8,744 nt of DNA from Fen-1077 sp050014355 (GCA_050014355.1 JBEKDL010000078.1:1-8744), one strand, 5' to 3'. Positions 1-5,660 are shown, counted from the stretch's first letter. Program-made: numbers and translations. The notes: generated by a model from the sequence alone, not told the origin.

Positions 1-743
1 TTTTGCGCCAGGGCCATGAGGACGCGGTTCTGCTCGGCGGCGCCTTTCTTAAGCTCGTGGGAGGCTTCGGCGAGGCTCTGTACCGCGCTGGTGTGGCTGG
101 CGAGGTGCTGGGCATAATCTGATATCGCCGCGGAAAATTTTTCTAGGGCCTGCTCGGTGGTATCAATCTTTTTTTCAGTGGCCTCGATTTTGCGCGTCAG
201 CACGAGGTTGGTGTTTTTTTCTTCATTAAAATAAGGTGCGAAGATACCGCGGCGCAAAAAGTGAAACTTGTGCAGAATCTCACCGGAGTAGAGGAAAACG
301 GCAAGCAGCAACAGGGCGATAAAGACAAGGATAAAACTCTGCGGGCTCTGGAAAAGTAGTAACGGCAGGCCAAGATAAGGAATCTGGCTACCTACCGTGC
401 CGCGGACATCAACGGGGCGGGTGGTGAAGGGGTCTGCGCCGGTGTTATCGCCTTTGGTGTGGAAGCCCAGTGAGGGGACGGTCATGACCTCGATTACGCG
501 GCGGGAGACTACCGGGGGGTAATTATAATATTCTCGCACCGCGGACGGTACATTTAACGCGATGATATCGCCGACCTTGACATCAGCGGGGTTGACAGGT
601 TTAATCACCAGGAGGCTACCGGAGTGAAGGGCCGGCTCCATGGAACGGCCGGAAACGGGCATGAAGGGAAAGCTGCCTTTGACCGTCAGGAAACCCAGGA
701 TGCAGACGATAACCAGGAATGTCAGGCCGATGGCGCGTTTCAT
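1..743 (-). CDS. Signal peptidase I (S26B-like), C-terminal coiled-coil extension, partial at left edge
   Basis: Membrane serine protease expected to remove signal peptides from secreted proteins outside the membrane. I translated 247 residues from ATG at 741-743; the frame is still open at base 1. Residues 5-20 are a hydrophobic anchor. SGRSMEPAL (31-39) is the catalytic-serine box with Ser34. KVGDIIAL (56-63) and TKGDNTGADP (96-105) are the conserved downstream boxes, and a second membrane segment spans about 134-152. In the box that normally reads (K/H)RV, this protein reads VVSRRVIEV (78-86), so Arg81 sits where the Lys or His general base is expected. After the second membrane segment a polar, helix-rich tail (about 175-247 and beyond) looks like a coiled coil, unusual for the family. 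It starts 9 bp after the preceding regulator gene, so the two are probably co-transcribed. No clear Shine-Dalgarno is visible. Family call is firm; activity is uncertain. Confidence 0.85.
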   Translation of the reverse strand, partial: MKRAIGLTFLVIVCILGFLTVKGSFPFMPVSGRSMEPALHSGSLLVIKPVNPADVKVGDIIALNVPSAVREYYNYPPVVSRRVIEVMTVPSLGFHTKGDNTGADPFTTRPVDVRGTVGSQIPYLGLPLLLFQSPQSFILVFIALLLLAVFLYSGEILHKFHFLRRGIFAPYFNEEKNTNLVLTRKIEATEKKIDTTEQALEKFSAAISDYAQHLASHTSAVQSLAEASHELKKGAAEQNRVLMALAQ

Positions 744-752
744 GGAGGTTTC

Positions 753-1556
753 TTATGATTTCTCGCTAATTAAAGACTTAAAGCGGGCTATCAGGCTCTC
801 TTTGAACTCGTTGAACTCCTCCCGGGTCACGTACTGGCTGCCGGAGGCATCTTTGGTGACTTTGCTGCGGATTAATATCGGCAGGCTTCTCTGGGCCGCC
901 TCGAAGACGCTGTGGGCCTGGTCGTTGTTGACGAGCTTGTTCTGCACCATTCTCAAGTTGCGCCGGATGGTCTCTTCGTTAATATCAAGTTTAACGGCGA
1001 CCTGCTCCAGGTTATTACCGGCGGCGATAGCGCTTAGAATTTGGGACTCTTTCGAGCTCAAGTCAGCGAGGAGGTTATCCACCTGCTTATTGACAGTGGC
1101 GACATCTTTAAACTCGTTGAGTACGCGTGACGCAGTCCCCGGTAATAACAGGTCGTCGATGACAGGCTGGCTCCCCTGGGCGACCACCCTGATAACGTCC
1201 AGCAGGTAGTCAGGCTCGGTATCTTTGGTGAGGCAGGCGCTGGCACCGCTCTTGATAGCCTGGAAGAGCTTTTCCTCGTCGGTCTTTTCCATAATAAGGA
1301 TGACGGATACCGAAGGGAGGCTCCGTTTGATACGCCGGGTAATTTCACAGCCATCGGTCTTGCCATCCTGGAGGCTCAAGATAGCGATGTTCGGGGGGTT
1401 GGCCTCGATGAGGGGGAAAGCCTCTTCGTTGCTGGTGGTCTCGCCGGTAACTTCGAAATCATCTTCGCCCGAAAGGATGAAATGGATGCCTTCCCGGAAG
1501 AGGACCTGCGGGTCCGATAGAAATACCTTTATTTTTTCCGTCTTTCCTGTCGTCAT
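753..1556 (-). CDS. NarL/LuxR-type response regulator with degenerate receiver
   Basis: DNA-binding regulator of 267 residues. Residues 9-125 align with a receiver domain: FLSDPQVLFREG at the start and ACLTKD (conserved Lys111) near the end. The phospho-accepting Asp is replaced: the strand reads NIAILSLQDGKTDG, placing Ser61 at that position. Only one acidic-pocket residue (Asp15) is kept, and the switch Thr is Met89. Residues about 166-210 are a LuxR-type helix-turn-helix (LSSKESQILSAIAAG...ETIRRNLRMVQNKL). A tail of about 55 residues, ending in a charged amphipathic helix, follows it. I chose the ATG at 1554-1556 because the receiver begins just after it; an in-frame start at 1598 would add 14 residues and include a TATAAT box. 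The signal peptidase gene follows 9 bp downstream. By sequence it should not be activated by normal aspartate phosphorylation, so it may respond to another input or be constitutive. Confidence 0.85.
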   Translation of the reverse strand: MTTGKTEKIKVFLSDPQVLFREGIHFILSGEDDFEVTGETTSNEEAFPLIEANPPNIAILSLQDGKTDGCEITRRIKRSLPSVSVILIMEKTDEEKLFQAIKSGASACLTKDTEPDYLLDVIRVVAQGSQPVIDDLLLPGTASRVLNEFKDVATVNKQVDNLLADLSSKESQILSAIAAGNNLEQVAVKLDINEETIRRNLRMVQNKLVNNDQAHSVFEAAQRSLPILIRSKVTKDASGSQYVTREEFNEFKESLIARFKSLISEKS

Positions 1557-1572
1557 ACTTTTCTTTACATAT

Positions 1573-1603
1573 ATTATAGTTTTTTGTGTTATTTCCAATC
1601 TAA
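1573..1603 (-). promoter_or_regulatory. Possible promoter of the degenerate-receiver regulator
   Basis: On the minus strand a perfect TATAAT lies at 1573-1578 in an AT-rich stretch. The -35 is poor: TTAGAT at 1598-1603 gives a 19-nt spacer and TTGGAA at 1593-1598 gives only 14 nt. A start near 1566 would leave about 10 nt before the ATG at 1556. Suggestive only. Confidence 0.3.
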
Positions 1604-1751
1604 CATAAAAATATAAAGATGTGCCTAAGGAACATAAAAGAATTATAAAAATGTCGTTAACTTTTAATTAAGAAAGGTGCGCCTGCATGCGAGACTACGA
1701 AGGATAAGGGTTGTGGCGGGCAGGCAGAATGGGAAACAGATAACCGAAAAG

Positions 1752-1833
1752 CCTCACCCCCTGGCCCCCTCTCCAAACAGAGCAAAGAGGATGGTTCAAA
1801 TTCTGCTGTTTGAAGAGGGGGAGAGTTTTGAGG
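1752..1833. repeat. C-rich short repeat with imperfect inverted ends
   Basis: The left end (1752-1780) begins CCTCACCCCCTGGCCCCC and ends CTCCAAACAG. The right end (1806-1833) begins CTGTTTGAAGAGGGGG and ends TTTTGAGG. The reverse complement of the right end matches the left end over most of its length, so the unit of about 82 bp can fold into a long imperfect hairpin, like a small non-autonomous repeat. A related C-rich copy in the same orientation is at 8711-8744. No coding sequence is credible here. The interval 1599-1951 holds no gene: its left part (1599-1740) is AT-rich then unremarkable, and its right part is this and the following elements. Confidence 0.6.
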
Positions 1834-1847
1834 AAATCCCTCTTAAT

Positions 1848-1866
1848 CTCCCTTTACGAAAGGGAG
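1848..1866. repeat. Perfect 8-bp hairpin in intergenic repeat cluster
   Basis: CTCCCTTT (1848-1855), a 3-nt spacer ACG and AAAGGGAG (1859-1866) form a perfect inverted repeat. It lies downstream of the OmpR-type regulator gene on the minus strand. No T-run follows on either strand, so it is not a standard intrinsic terminator, although the hairpin could still protect a transcript end. Confidence 0.5.
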
Positions 1867-1880
1867 AAACAGGGTACTAG

Positions 1881-1899
1881 ATTCCCATTGCGCGGGAAT
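1881..1899. repeat. ATTCCC..GGGAAT dyad repeat
   Basis: ATTCCC (1881-1886) and GGGAAT (1894-1899) flank a 7-nt centre, followed by GACG. This resembles the dispersed dyad (ATTCCCGC..GCGGGAATGAC) common between genes in many bacterial genomes. It sits between two other repeat types. Confidence 0.5.
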
Positions 1900-1910
1900 G
1901 ACGTTGGGGC

Positions 1911-1942
1911 GGATTGCTTCGTCGCTTCGCTCCTCGCAATGA
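1911..1942. repeat. Dispersed repeat with CHCEERSDEAI shadow translation
   Basis: The element runs from GGATTGCTTCG to CTCGCAATGACA, with ATTGC (1913-1917) pairing to GCAAT (1936-1940). Read on the minus strand in one frame it gives CHCEERSDEAI, a peptide that turns up repeatedly in databases as a false protein because the DNA element is dispersed in many genomes. It ends about 10 bp before the stop of the OmpR-type regulator and is not coding here. Confidence 0.6.
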
Positions 1943-1951
1943 CAGCAGGGG

Positions 1952-2650
1952 TTAGTTGGCGGCGGGGCGGATAAAGCGGTAGCCGATGCCGTGCTCGGTG
2001 ACGATGATACTGGGTGTATCGGTATTGTCCTCGATTTTCTGGCGGAGGTGCTGGATGTGCACCCGCAGCAGGTCCCGGGCGTCCGCATAAGTGTCTCCCC
2101 AGACCTTGGCAAGCAGGCTTTCGTGGGACAAAATGCGCCCTTCATTGCGGATGAGGTGATAGAGCAGTTTCCTCTCGGTAGAGGTCAGCTTGATCGGTTT
2201 ACCGTTGAGAAGGACTTCGTTGCGGGCAAAATTGACTGACAGCTTGCCGGCGGTAAAGGGACGCTCATCATCAGTTATAGCTAGGCCCTGGGCGCGCCGC
2301 AGGACAGCCTGCACCCGGGCAATCAGCTCGATGTGGCTGAAAGGCTTGGTGATATAGTCGTCCGCGCCAAGCTCCAGGCCTTTGGCCACGTCGGTATCCT
2401 CACCGCGTACGGTCAACATGAGCACCGGGACATCGGAAAAGCGGCGTATCTCTTTTAAGACCTGGTAGCCGTCCATGTCCGGCAGGCCGATATCGAGGAT
2501 AACGACGTCCGGGCTCTCGCTTTCGACGAGGTCGACACCCTTACGACCGTTAGCTGCGGAGATGACGGTGGTGCCGCTCCAGCGTAGCTGGAAACACAGG
2601 GAAACGACTTCAATAATCCCGGGGTCGTCTTCTACAACCAGAACCTTCAT
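1952..2650 (-). CDS. OmpR/KdpE-type response regulator
   Basis: Phosphorylation-controlled transcription factor of 232 residues, usual length for the family. The receiver (about 1-118) has the acidic pair Asp8-Asp9 in VVEDD, phospho-acceptor Asp53 in VVILDIGLPDMDG, Thr80 and Lys102 in ITKPF. The C-terminal winged helix (about 132-228) has LTSTERKLLYHLIRNEGR, the recognition region around DARDLLRVHIQHLRQK, and the closing GIGYRF hairpin. All residues needed for phosphorylation are present, unlike the regulator at 753-1556. The ATG lies 8 bp after the histidine kinase gene, and its Shine-Dalgarno overlaps the kinase stop codon, so the two are translationally coupled and are almost certainly cognate partners. 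Architecture resembles KdpE, but no kdp genes are visible, so the target genes are unknown. Confidence 0.95.
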   Translation of the reverse strand: MKVLVVEDDPGIIEVVSLCFQLRWSGTTVISAANGRKGVDLVESESPDVVILDIGLPDMDGYQVLKEIRRFSDVPVLMLTVRGEDTDVAKGLELGADDYITKPFSHIELIARVQAVLRRAQGLAITDDERPFTAGKLSVNFARNEVLLNGKPIKLTSTERKLLYHLIRNEGRILSHESLLAKVWGDTYADARDLLRVHIQHLRQKIEDNTDTPSIIVTEHGIGYRFIRPAAN

Positions 2651-2654
2651 AATG

Positions 2655-2660
2655 CTCCTT
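2655..2660 (-). promoter_or_regulatory. Ribosome binding site of OmpR-type regulator, overlapping kinase stop
   Basis: Minus strand AAGGAG lies 4 nt before ATG (2648-2650). Its first bases are part of the TAA stop (2659-2661) of the kinase gene. This fixes the start of the regulator and indicates translational coupling. Confidence 0.8.
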
Positions 2661-3375
2661 ACACAACCACCCGTACAGAAGGTCTTTTAGGCAGAAAGAA
2701 AGAAAATGTGCTGCCGCGGCCGGATTCGCTATCGACCCAGATTCGGCCCCCGTGCAGCTCGACGACCTGCTTGGCCAGGGCGAGTCCCAGTCCCAGGCCG
2801 GGCTGGCGCTGGCGGTCGGCGCTGATGCGGCTGTAAGGCTTAAACAGGCGCGGCTGCTCTTCCTTAGCGATGCCGACGCCATTGTCCTTTACGGCGACTG
2901 TCAGGCCGGAGTCCTCTTGGCGCACCTTGATGGAAATGCTGCCGCCCTGGGGCGTGAATTTTACGGCATTGGTCATGAGGTTGAGCAGGACCTGCTCCAG
3001 CCGGGGGCCGTCGCCATGGATGAGAGGCAAAGAAGGAGGAATGTCAGTGGTAAGCGTCTGGCCCTTGCCTTGAACGAGGGGGGCAATTTGCACGCAGGTG
3101 CCCTGGATTATCGATTTCATGTCCACCGGCTCCAGCTGGAGCTGGATTTTACCGCTGCCGGTCTTGACGGTGTCCAGGAGCTCGCCCAGCCGTTTTTCCA
3201 GGGTACTCGAGTTCTGGATAATGGTCTGAATCAACTTCTGGGAAGACTTATCGGCGACATTTTCAAGCTCTTCAGCCAGCAGTCCTGCCGCCGCGATAAT
3301 CGAGGTAAGGGGTGTTTTAAGCTCATGCGCCAAGGTATCGATGAACCGGTACCATTCTTCTTCTTTGGTTTCCAT
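2659..3375 (-). CDS. Soluble histidine kinase lacking a sensor domain
   Basis: Sensor kinase core of 238 residues. The H-box is FIDTLAHELKTPLTS with the phospho-accepting His17. The ATPase domain follows: N-box LLNLMTNAVKFTP, G1 VKDNGVGIA, and G2 GLGLGLALAKQVVELHGG, then GRGSTFSFFLP. There is no membrane segment and no PAS, GAF or HAMP domain, so only the dimerisation and catalytic parts are present. I chose ATG at 3373-3375, preceded by AAAGG about 11 nt upstream; an in-frame GTG at 3445-3447 would add 24 residues of no recognisable domain. It follows the XRE gene by about 120 bp and precedes its cognate OmpR-type regulator by 8 bp. Its input probably comes from another protein or a soluble signal; this is inference. 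Confidence 0.9.
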   Translation of the reverse strand: METKEEEWYRFIDTLAHELKTPLTSIIAAAGLLAEELENVADKSSQKLIQTIIQNSSTLEKRLGELLDTVKTGSGKIQLQLEPVDMKSIIQGTCVQIAPLVQGKGQTLTTDIPPSLPLIHGDGPRLEQVLLNLMTNAVKFTPQGGSISIKVRQEDSGLTVAVKDNGVGIAKEEQPRLFKPYSRISADRQRQPGLGLGLALAKQVVELHGGRIWVDSESGRGSTFSFFLPKRPSVRVVV

Positions 3376-3497
3376 TCTTTTCTGGCCTTTGACGGTAATG
3401 GATTTTAATTCAATGTAGCACGTTTTCAGGCGGGTATCAAGTGTCACCGGCAGTCAACAGGGCGGTTAAAGAGATAGCACTGAAAGGTGATGCCGGC

Positions 3498-3887
3498 CTA
3501 TTGTTTGGCCATCCCCCTGGCGACGCTTTTAAGCAGGCTTAAAATGCCGATGACGGCCCGCTGGGCTTCAGGGGGCTCTTCGCCGAGTATTCGGGCCACG
3601 TAGGGGTCAAGCTGGTGGCTGGTATAGCGCGCCGCGGCCTCTTCCACTCCATCAGGATTATGAGGGGAAAGAAAACCGGCCAGGGTAAAAAGCTCGTCTT
3701 CATCGAAGCCGAGGGGCCCGGCGATTTTGCGCAGGATACGGGCCGACGGAAAGCGCTCACCCCTTTCAATGCGTCCGAGATGAGATGAGGACACTTTGGA
3801 TGCCGCCGCGAGCTCCTGGAGGGTCAACGGTACCTTGATCCTCTGCTGCTTGATGATTTTGCCAAGGTCACTATTTGAATATTCCAT
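3498..3887 (-). CDS. XRE-family helix-turn-helix regulator
   Basis: Small DNA-binding protein of 129 residues. Residues about 8-66 form the lambda-repressor-type fold: LGKIIKQQR, LTLQELAAASKVSSSHLGRIERGERFPS, then LRKIAGPLGFDEDELFTLAG. The remaining 60 residues are helical (PYVARILGEEPPEAQRAVIGILSLLKSV) and may form a dimerisation part. I chose ATG at 3885-3887 rather than the in-frame TTG at 3906-3908 because the TTG lies inside the promoter spacer. The predicted transcription start coincides with the A of this ATG, so the mRNA should be leaderless, and the 18-bp palindrome in its promoter is a likely auto-operator. It is the first gene before the kinase and the OmpR-type regulator and may modulate their expression. 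Confidence 0.9.
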   Translation of the reverse strand: MEYSNSDLGKIIKQQRIKVPLTLQELAAASKVSSSHLGRIERGERFPSARILRKIAGPLGFDEDELFTLAGFLSPHNPDGVEEAAARYTSHQLDPYVARILGEEPPEAQRAVIGILSLLKSVARGMAKQ

Positions 3888-3893
3888 AAAAAT

Positions 3894-3922
3894 ATTATAA
3901 TTTGCCAATTGGCAAATGTCAA
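3894..3922 (-). promoter_or_regulatory. Consensus sigma-70 promoter of XRE gene, leaderless
   Basis: On the minus strand a perfect TTGACA (3917-3922) and a perfect TATAAT (3894-3899) are separated by exactly 17 nt. Counting 7 nt from the -10 puts +1 at 3887, the A of the XRE start codon. Upstream is AT-rich. Confidence 0.85.
3900..3917. promoter_or_regulatory. 18-bp perfect palindrome, probable operator
   Basis: ATTTGCCAATTGGCAAAT is its own reverse complement. It fills the whole spacer between -35 and -10 of the XRE promoter and touches the last base of the -35. A dimeric XRE protein bound here would block polymerase, so autorepression is the simplest reading. That the neighbouring XRE protein is the binder is inference. 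Confidence 0.75.
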
Positions 3923-3945
3923 CCCTTTATTAAGCGCAATTGTCA

Positions 3946-3963
3946 CAATATGTCCACATATTG
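3946..3963. promoter_or_regulatory. Second dyad in the divergent control region
   Basis: CAATATGT (3946-3953), CC, ACATATTG (3956-3963): a perfect 8-bp inverted repeat with a 2-bp centre. It lies 24 bp upstream of the -35 of the rightward promoter and about the same distance upstream of the XRE -35. Its sequence differs from the first palindrome, so it may bind a different factor, for instance the OmpR-type regulator or an activator. Confidence 0.5.
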
Positions 3964-3987
3964 GCTTTTGGCGGTTTCTTGGTTGTC

Positions 3988-4016
3988 TTGACGCTTGGAC
4001 CTTCCACCTATATAAT
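3988..4016 (+). promoter_or_regulatory. Promoter of the FAD dehydrogenase transcript
   Basis: TTGACG (3988-3993), a 17-nt spacer and a perfect TATAAT (4011-4016). Expected start near 4023, leaving a leader of about 94 nt before ATG 4117. It is divergent from the XRE promoter. Confidence 0.8.
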
Positions 4017-4050
4017 AAAGTGCGGTCGTGAAAAAATTATCCGGAGTACC

Positions 4051-4094
4051 AGAGCCGAGAGGCTTCATAAATAGCTGCCCGTCTCGGCTTTTTT
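4051..4094 (+). terminator. Intrinsic terminator in the leader of the FAD dehydrogenase (attenuator or small RNA end)
   Basis: AGCCGAGA (4053-4060) pairs perfectly with TCTCGGCT (4082-4089). An inner GGC/GCC pairing (4061-4063 with 4077-4079) and outer A-T and G-T pairs extend the stem, and six T residues (4089-4094) follow. No gene lies upstream on this strand except the transcript from the promoter at 3988-4016. It therefore either attenuates the downstream gene or ends a free RNA of about 72 nt. The 28 nt between the expected start and the stem are too short for a standard riboswitch aptamer. I do not recognise the element. Confidence 0.75.
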
Positions 4095-4116
4095 GTGAGT
4101 GAAGAGTTTAGGAAAA

Positions 4117-5511
4117 ATGAAAAACTACGATGTTATCATTATAGGGGGAGGGCCAGCGGGGATTTTCGCCGCGTTGGAGCTCTGCCAGATGGCCGGCAAA
4201 AAAGTCCTCCTCATCGAGAAAGGCAAGGACATCATCGGGCGGCGCTGTCCGGTGAGAGACACGGGCGGCACCTGCGTCGCCTGCCAGCCCTGCAACCTGG
4301 TCTGCGGCCTGGGAGGGGCCGGCGCTTTCAGCGATGGCAAGCTGGTGCTTTCATCGGAGGTGGGGGGACACCTGGGTGAATATATCGGCAAAGAATCGGC
4401 GGCCAAGCTTATCAAGTACGTTGATGAGCTGTATCTCAGGTTCGGCGCGTCGGAGAAGGTATACGGTAGTGAAAGCGCCTTCGCGGAAACCGGCAGGAAG
4501 GCAGAGGAAGTGGGACTACGCCTGGTGCCCACCCCCGTGCGCCACATGGGCACGGAAAACTGCTATTCCGTGCTGAAGGCGATGGAGGACTACCTGGCGC
4601 CGAAAATGGAGTTGAAACTTTGCTCCATGGCCACCGAGATTATCGCGGAAAACGGCGCGGTCAAAGGTGTCAAGACCGAAGACGGCGAAGAATATAGCTG
4701 CCGGTATCTTGTCCTGGCGCCGGGCAGGGAAGGGGCCGACTGGTTATCGCATCAAGCCACGCGACTTCACCTGACCATGCAGAACAATCCGGTGGATATA
4801 GGCGTGAGGGTTGAGGTGCCGGTCGAGGTAATGAAGGAACTAACGGATGTACTTTACGAAGTCAAGCTGGAACACTTCTCGCAGAGCTTCAACGACCGCA
4901 TCCGGACGTTCTGCATGTGCCCGGCCGGCGAGGTTATCATGGAATCTACCGGCGGCACCGACCCGGTGGTGACGGTCAACGGGCACAGCTACGCTAATCA
5001 TAAGAGTCCCAACACCAATTTTGCGCTGCTGGTCAGCACCGATTTTACCAGGCCCTTTCACGAGCCGATTGCTTACGGGAAATATCTCGCCAAGCTAGCC
5101 AATCTACTCGGCGGAGGGGTGCTGGTACAGCGCTTCGGCGATTTGCTGGACGGGCACCGCTCCACGGTGGAGCGTATCAAGCAGGGCAAGGTCGCGCCGA
5201 CGCTGGAAAGCGCCACCCCTGGTGACTTAAGCTTCGCCCTGCCTTTCCGGCACCTTACCGGACTGATAGAGATGCTGATGGCCATGGACAAACTGATGCC
5301 GGGCGTGGCTTCGGCGGATACTCTGCTGTACGGAATAGAGGTCAAGTTCTATTCTTTCCGGCCGAACTTGAGCGCCTGCATGGAAACGGAAGTGCGCAAT
5401 ATGTTCGCCGTGGGGGACGGGACAGGCGTGAGCCGCGGGCTGGTGCAGGCTTCAGCTTCCGGGCTGATAGCGGCGGTGGAGATAATGAGAAGGATTGACG
5501 GCGATAAATAA
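4117..5511 (+). CDS. FAD-dependent dehydrogenase, COG2509 type
   Basis: Flavoprotein oxidoreductase of 464 residues. The N-terminal Rossmann fold shows YDVIIIGGGPAGIFAAL (4-20) with the GxGxxG triad at 10, 12 and 15, and Glu34 for the adenosine ribose. GGAGAFSDGKL (66-76), FCMCPAGEV (265-273) and the late FAD motif FAVGDGTGVSRGLVQASASG (430-449) are hallmarks of this uncharacterised family. A cysteine cluster at 53, 56, 59 and 63 (CVACQPCNLVC) has the spacing C-x2-C-x2-C-x3-C and could bind an iron-sulfur cluster; Cys44 is nearby. Substrate unknown. I chose ATG 4117 because the Rossmann strand starts right after it and AGGA precedes it; GTG 4099 would add 6 residues and lies only 5 nt after the terminator T-run. 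It is monocistronic: the next promoter starts 5 bp after its stop. Family call is firm, function is open. Confidence 0.93.
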   Translation: MKNYDVIIIGGGPAGIFAALELCQMAGKKVLLIEKGKDIIGRRCPVRDTGGTCVACQPCNLVCGLGGAGAFSDGKLVLSSEVGGHLGEYIGKESAAKLIKYVDELYLRFGASEKVYGSESAFAETGRKAEEVGLRLVPTPVRHMGTENCYSVLKAMEDYLAPKMELKLCSMATEIIAENGAVKGVKTEDGEEYSCRYLVLAPGREGADWLSHQATRLHLTMQNNPVDIGVRVEVPVEVMKELTDVLYEVKLEHFSQSFNDRIRTFCMCPAGEVIMESTGGTDPVVTVNGHSYANHKSPNTNFALLVSTDFTRPFHEPIAYGKYLAKLANLLGGGVLVQRFGDLLDGHRSTVERIKQGKVAPTLESATPGDLSFALPFRHLTGLIEMLMAMDKLMPGVASADTLLYGIEVKFYSFRPNLSACMETEVRNMFAVGDGTGVSRGLVQASASGLIAAVEIMRRIDGDK

Positions 5512-5516
5512 ATTTC

Positions 5517-5545
5517 TTGACATGCCGCTGGCTTGCGTCTACAAT
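5517..5545 (+). promoter_or_regulatory. Promoter of the rpsU-yqeY transcript
   Basis: Perfect TTGACA (5517-5522), 17-nt spacer, TACAAT (5540-5545). The expected start is near 5552. It begins 5 bp after the FAD dehydrogenase stop codon, so the two transcripts are separate units. Confidence 0.85.
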
Positions 5546-5551
5546 GTAAGG

Positions 5552-5572
5552 GTGTGTTTTTGATAAACACAC
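5552..5572 (+). promoter_or_regulatory. 5'-terminal hairpin of the rpsU leader
   Basis: GTGTGTTT (5552-5559), loop TTGAT, AAACACAC (5565-5572): perfect 8-bp stem. Its first base falls at the predicted transcription start, so the mRNA would begin with a hairpin, an arrangement known to stabilise transcripts. No T-run follows, so it is not a terminator. Confidence 0.55.
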
Positions 5573-5591
5573 TGAAGCATTTACACTTTCT

Positions 5592-5622
5592 GGGGGTTGG
5601 GCCGGGCAAAGTCGGCAACCCC
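5592..5622 (+). promoter_or_regulatory. Second hairpin of the rpsU leader
   Basis: GGGGTTG (5593-5599) pairs with CAACCCC (5616-5622). An inner CCG/CGG pairing (5602-5604 with 5613-5615) is separated by a 2-nt GG bulge and capped by an 8-nt loop. It lies in the roughly 125-nt leader of a ribosomal protein gene and could be an autoregulatory site or another leader element. No match to a known leader class was recognised. Confidence 0.45.
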
Positions 5623-5660
5623 TATAATATTGGCCGATAAACACCGGGATAATTGATGGA

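Noticed and set aside
1677..1880. Plus-strand open frame of 67 codons
   Set aside because: It is built from the C-rich repeat and the hairpin elements, has no ribosome binding site and no protein-like character.
1843..2145. Minus-strand open frame of 100 codons over the end of the OmpR regulator and the repeats
   Set aside because: It includes the CHCEERSDEAI false peptide of a dispersed repeat and overlaps a firm gene in another frame.
2752..3408. Plus-strand open frame of 218 codons opposite the histidine kinase
   Set aside because: Antisense shadow of a gene with all kinase motifs intact; long antisense frames are expected at this GC content.
3445..3447. GTG start extending the histidine kinase by 24 residues
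   Set aside because: The extra residues match no domain and no ribosome binding site precedes it; ATG 3375 is better placed.
5597..5628. Second promoter for rpsU (TATAAT at 5623-5628)
   Set aside because: No acceptable -35 at 16-18 nt; TTGGGC gives a 20-nt spacer, and the upstream promoter is far better.
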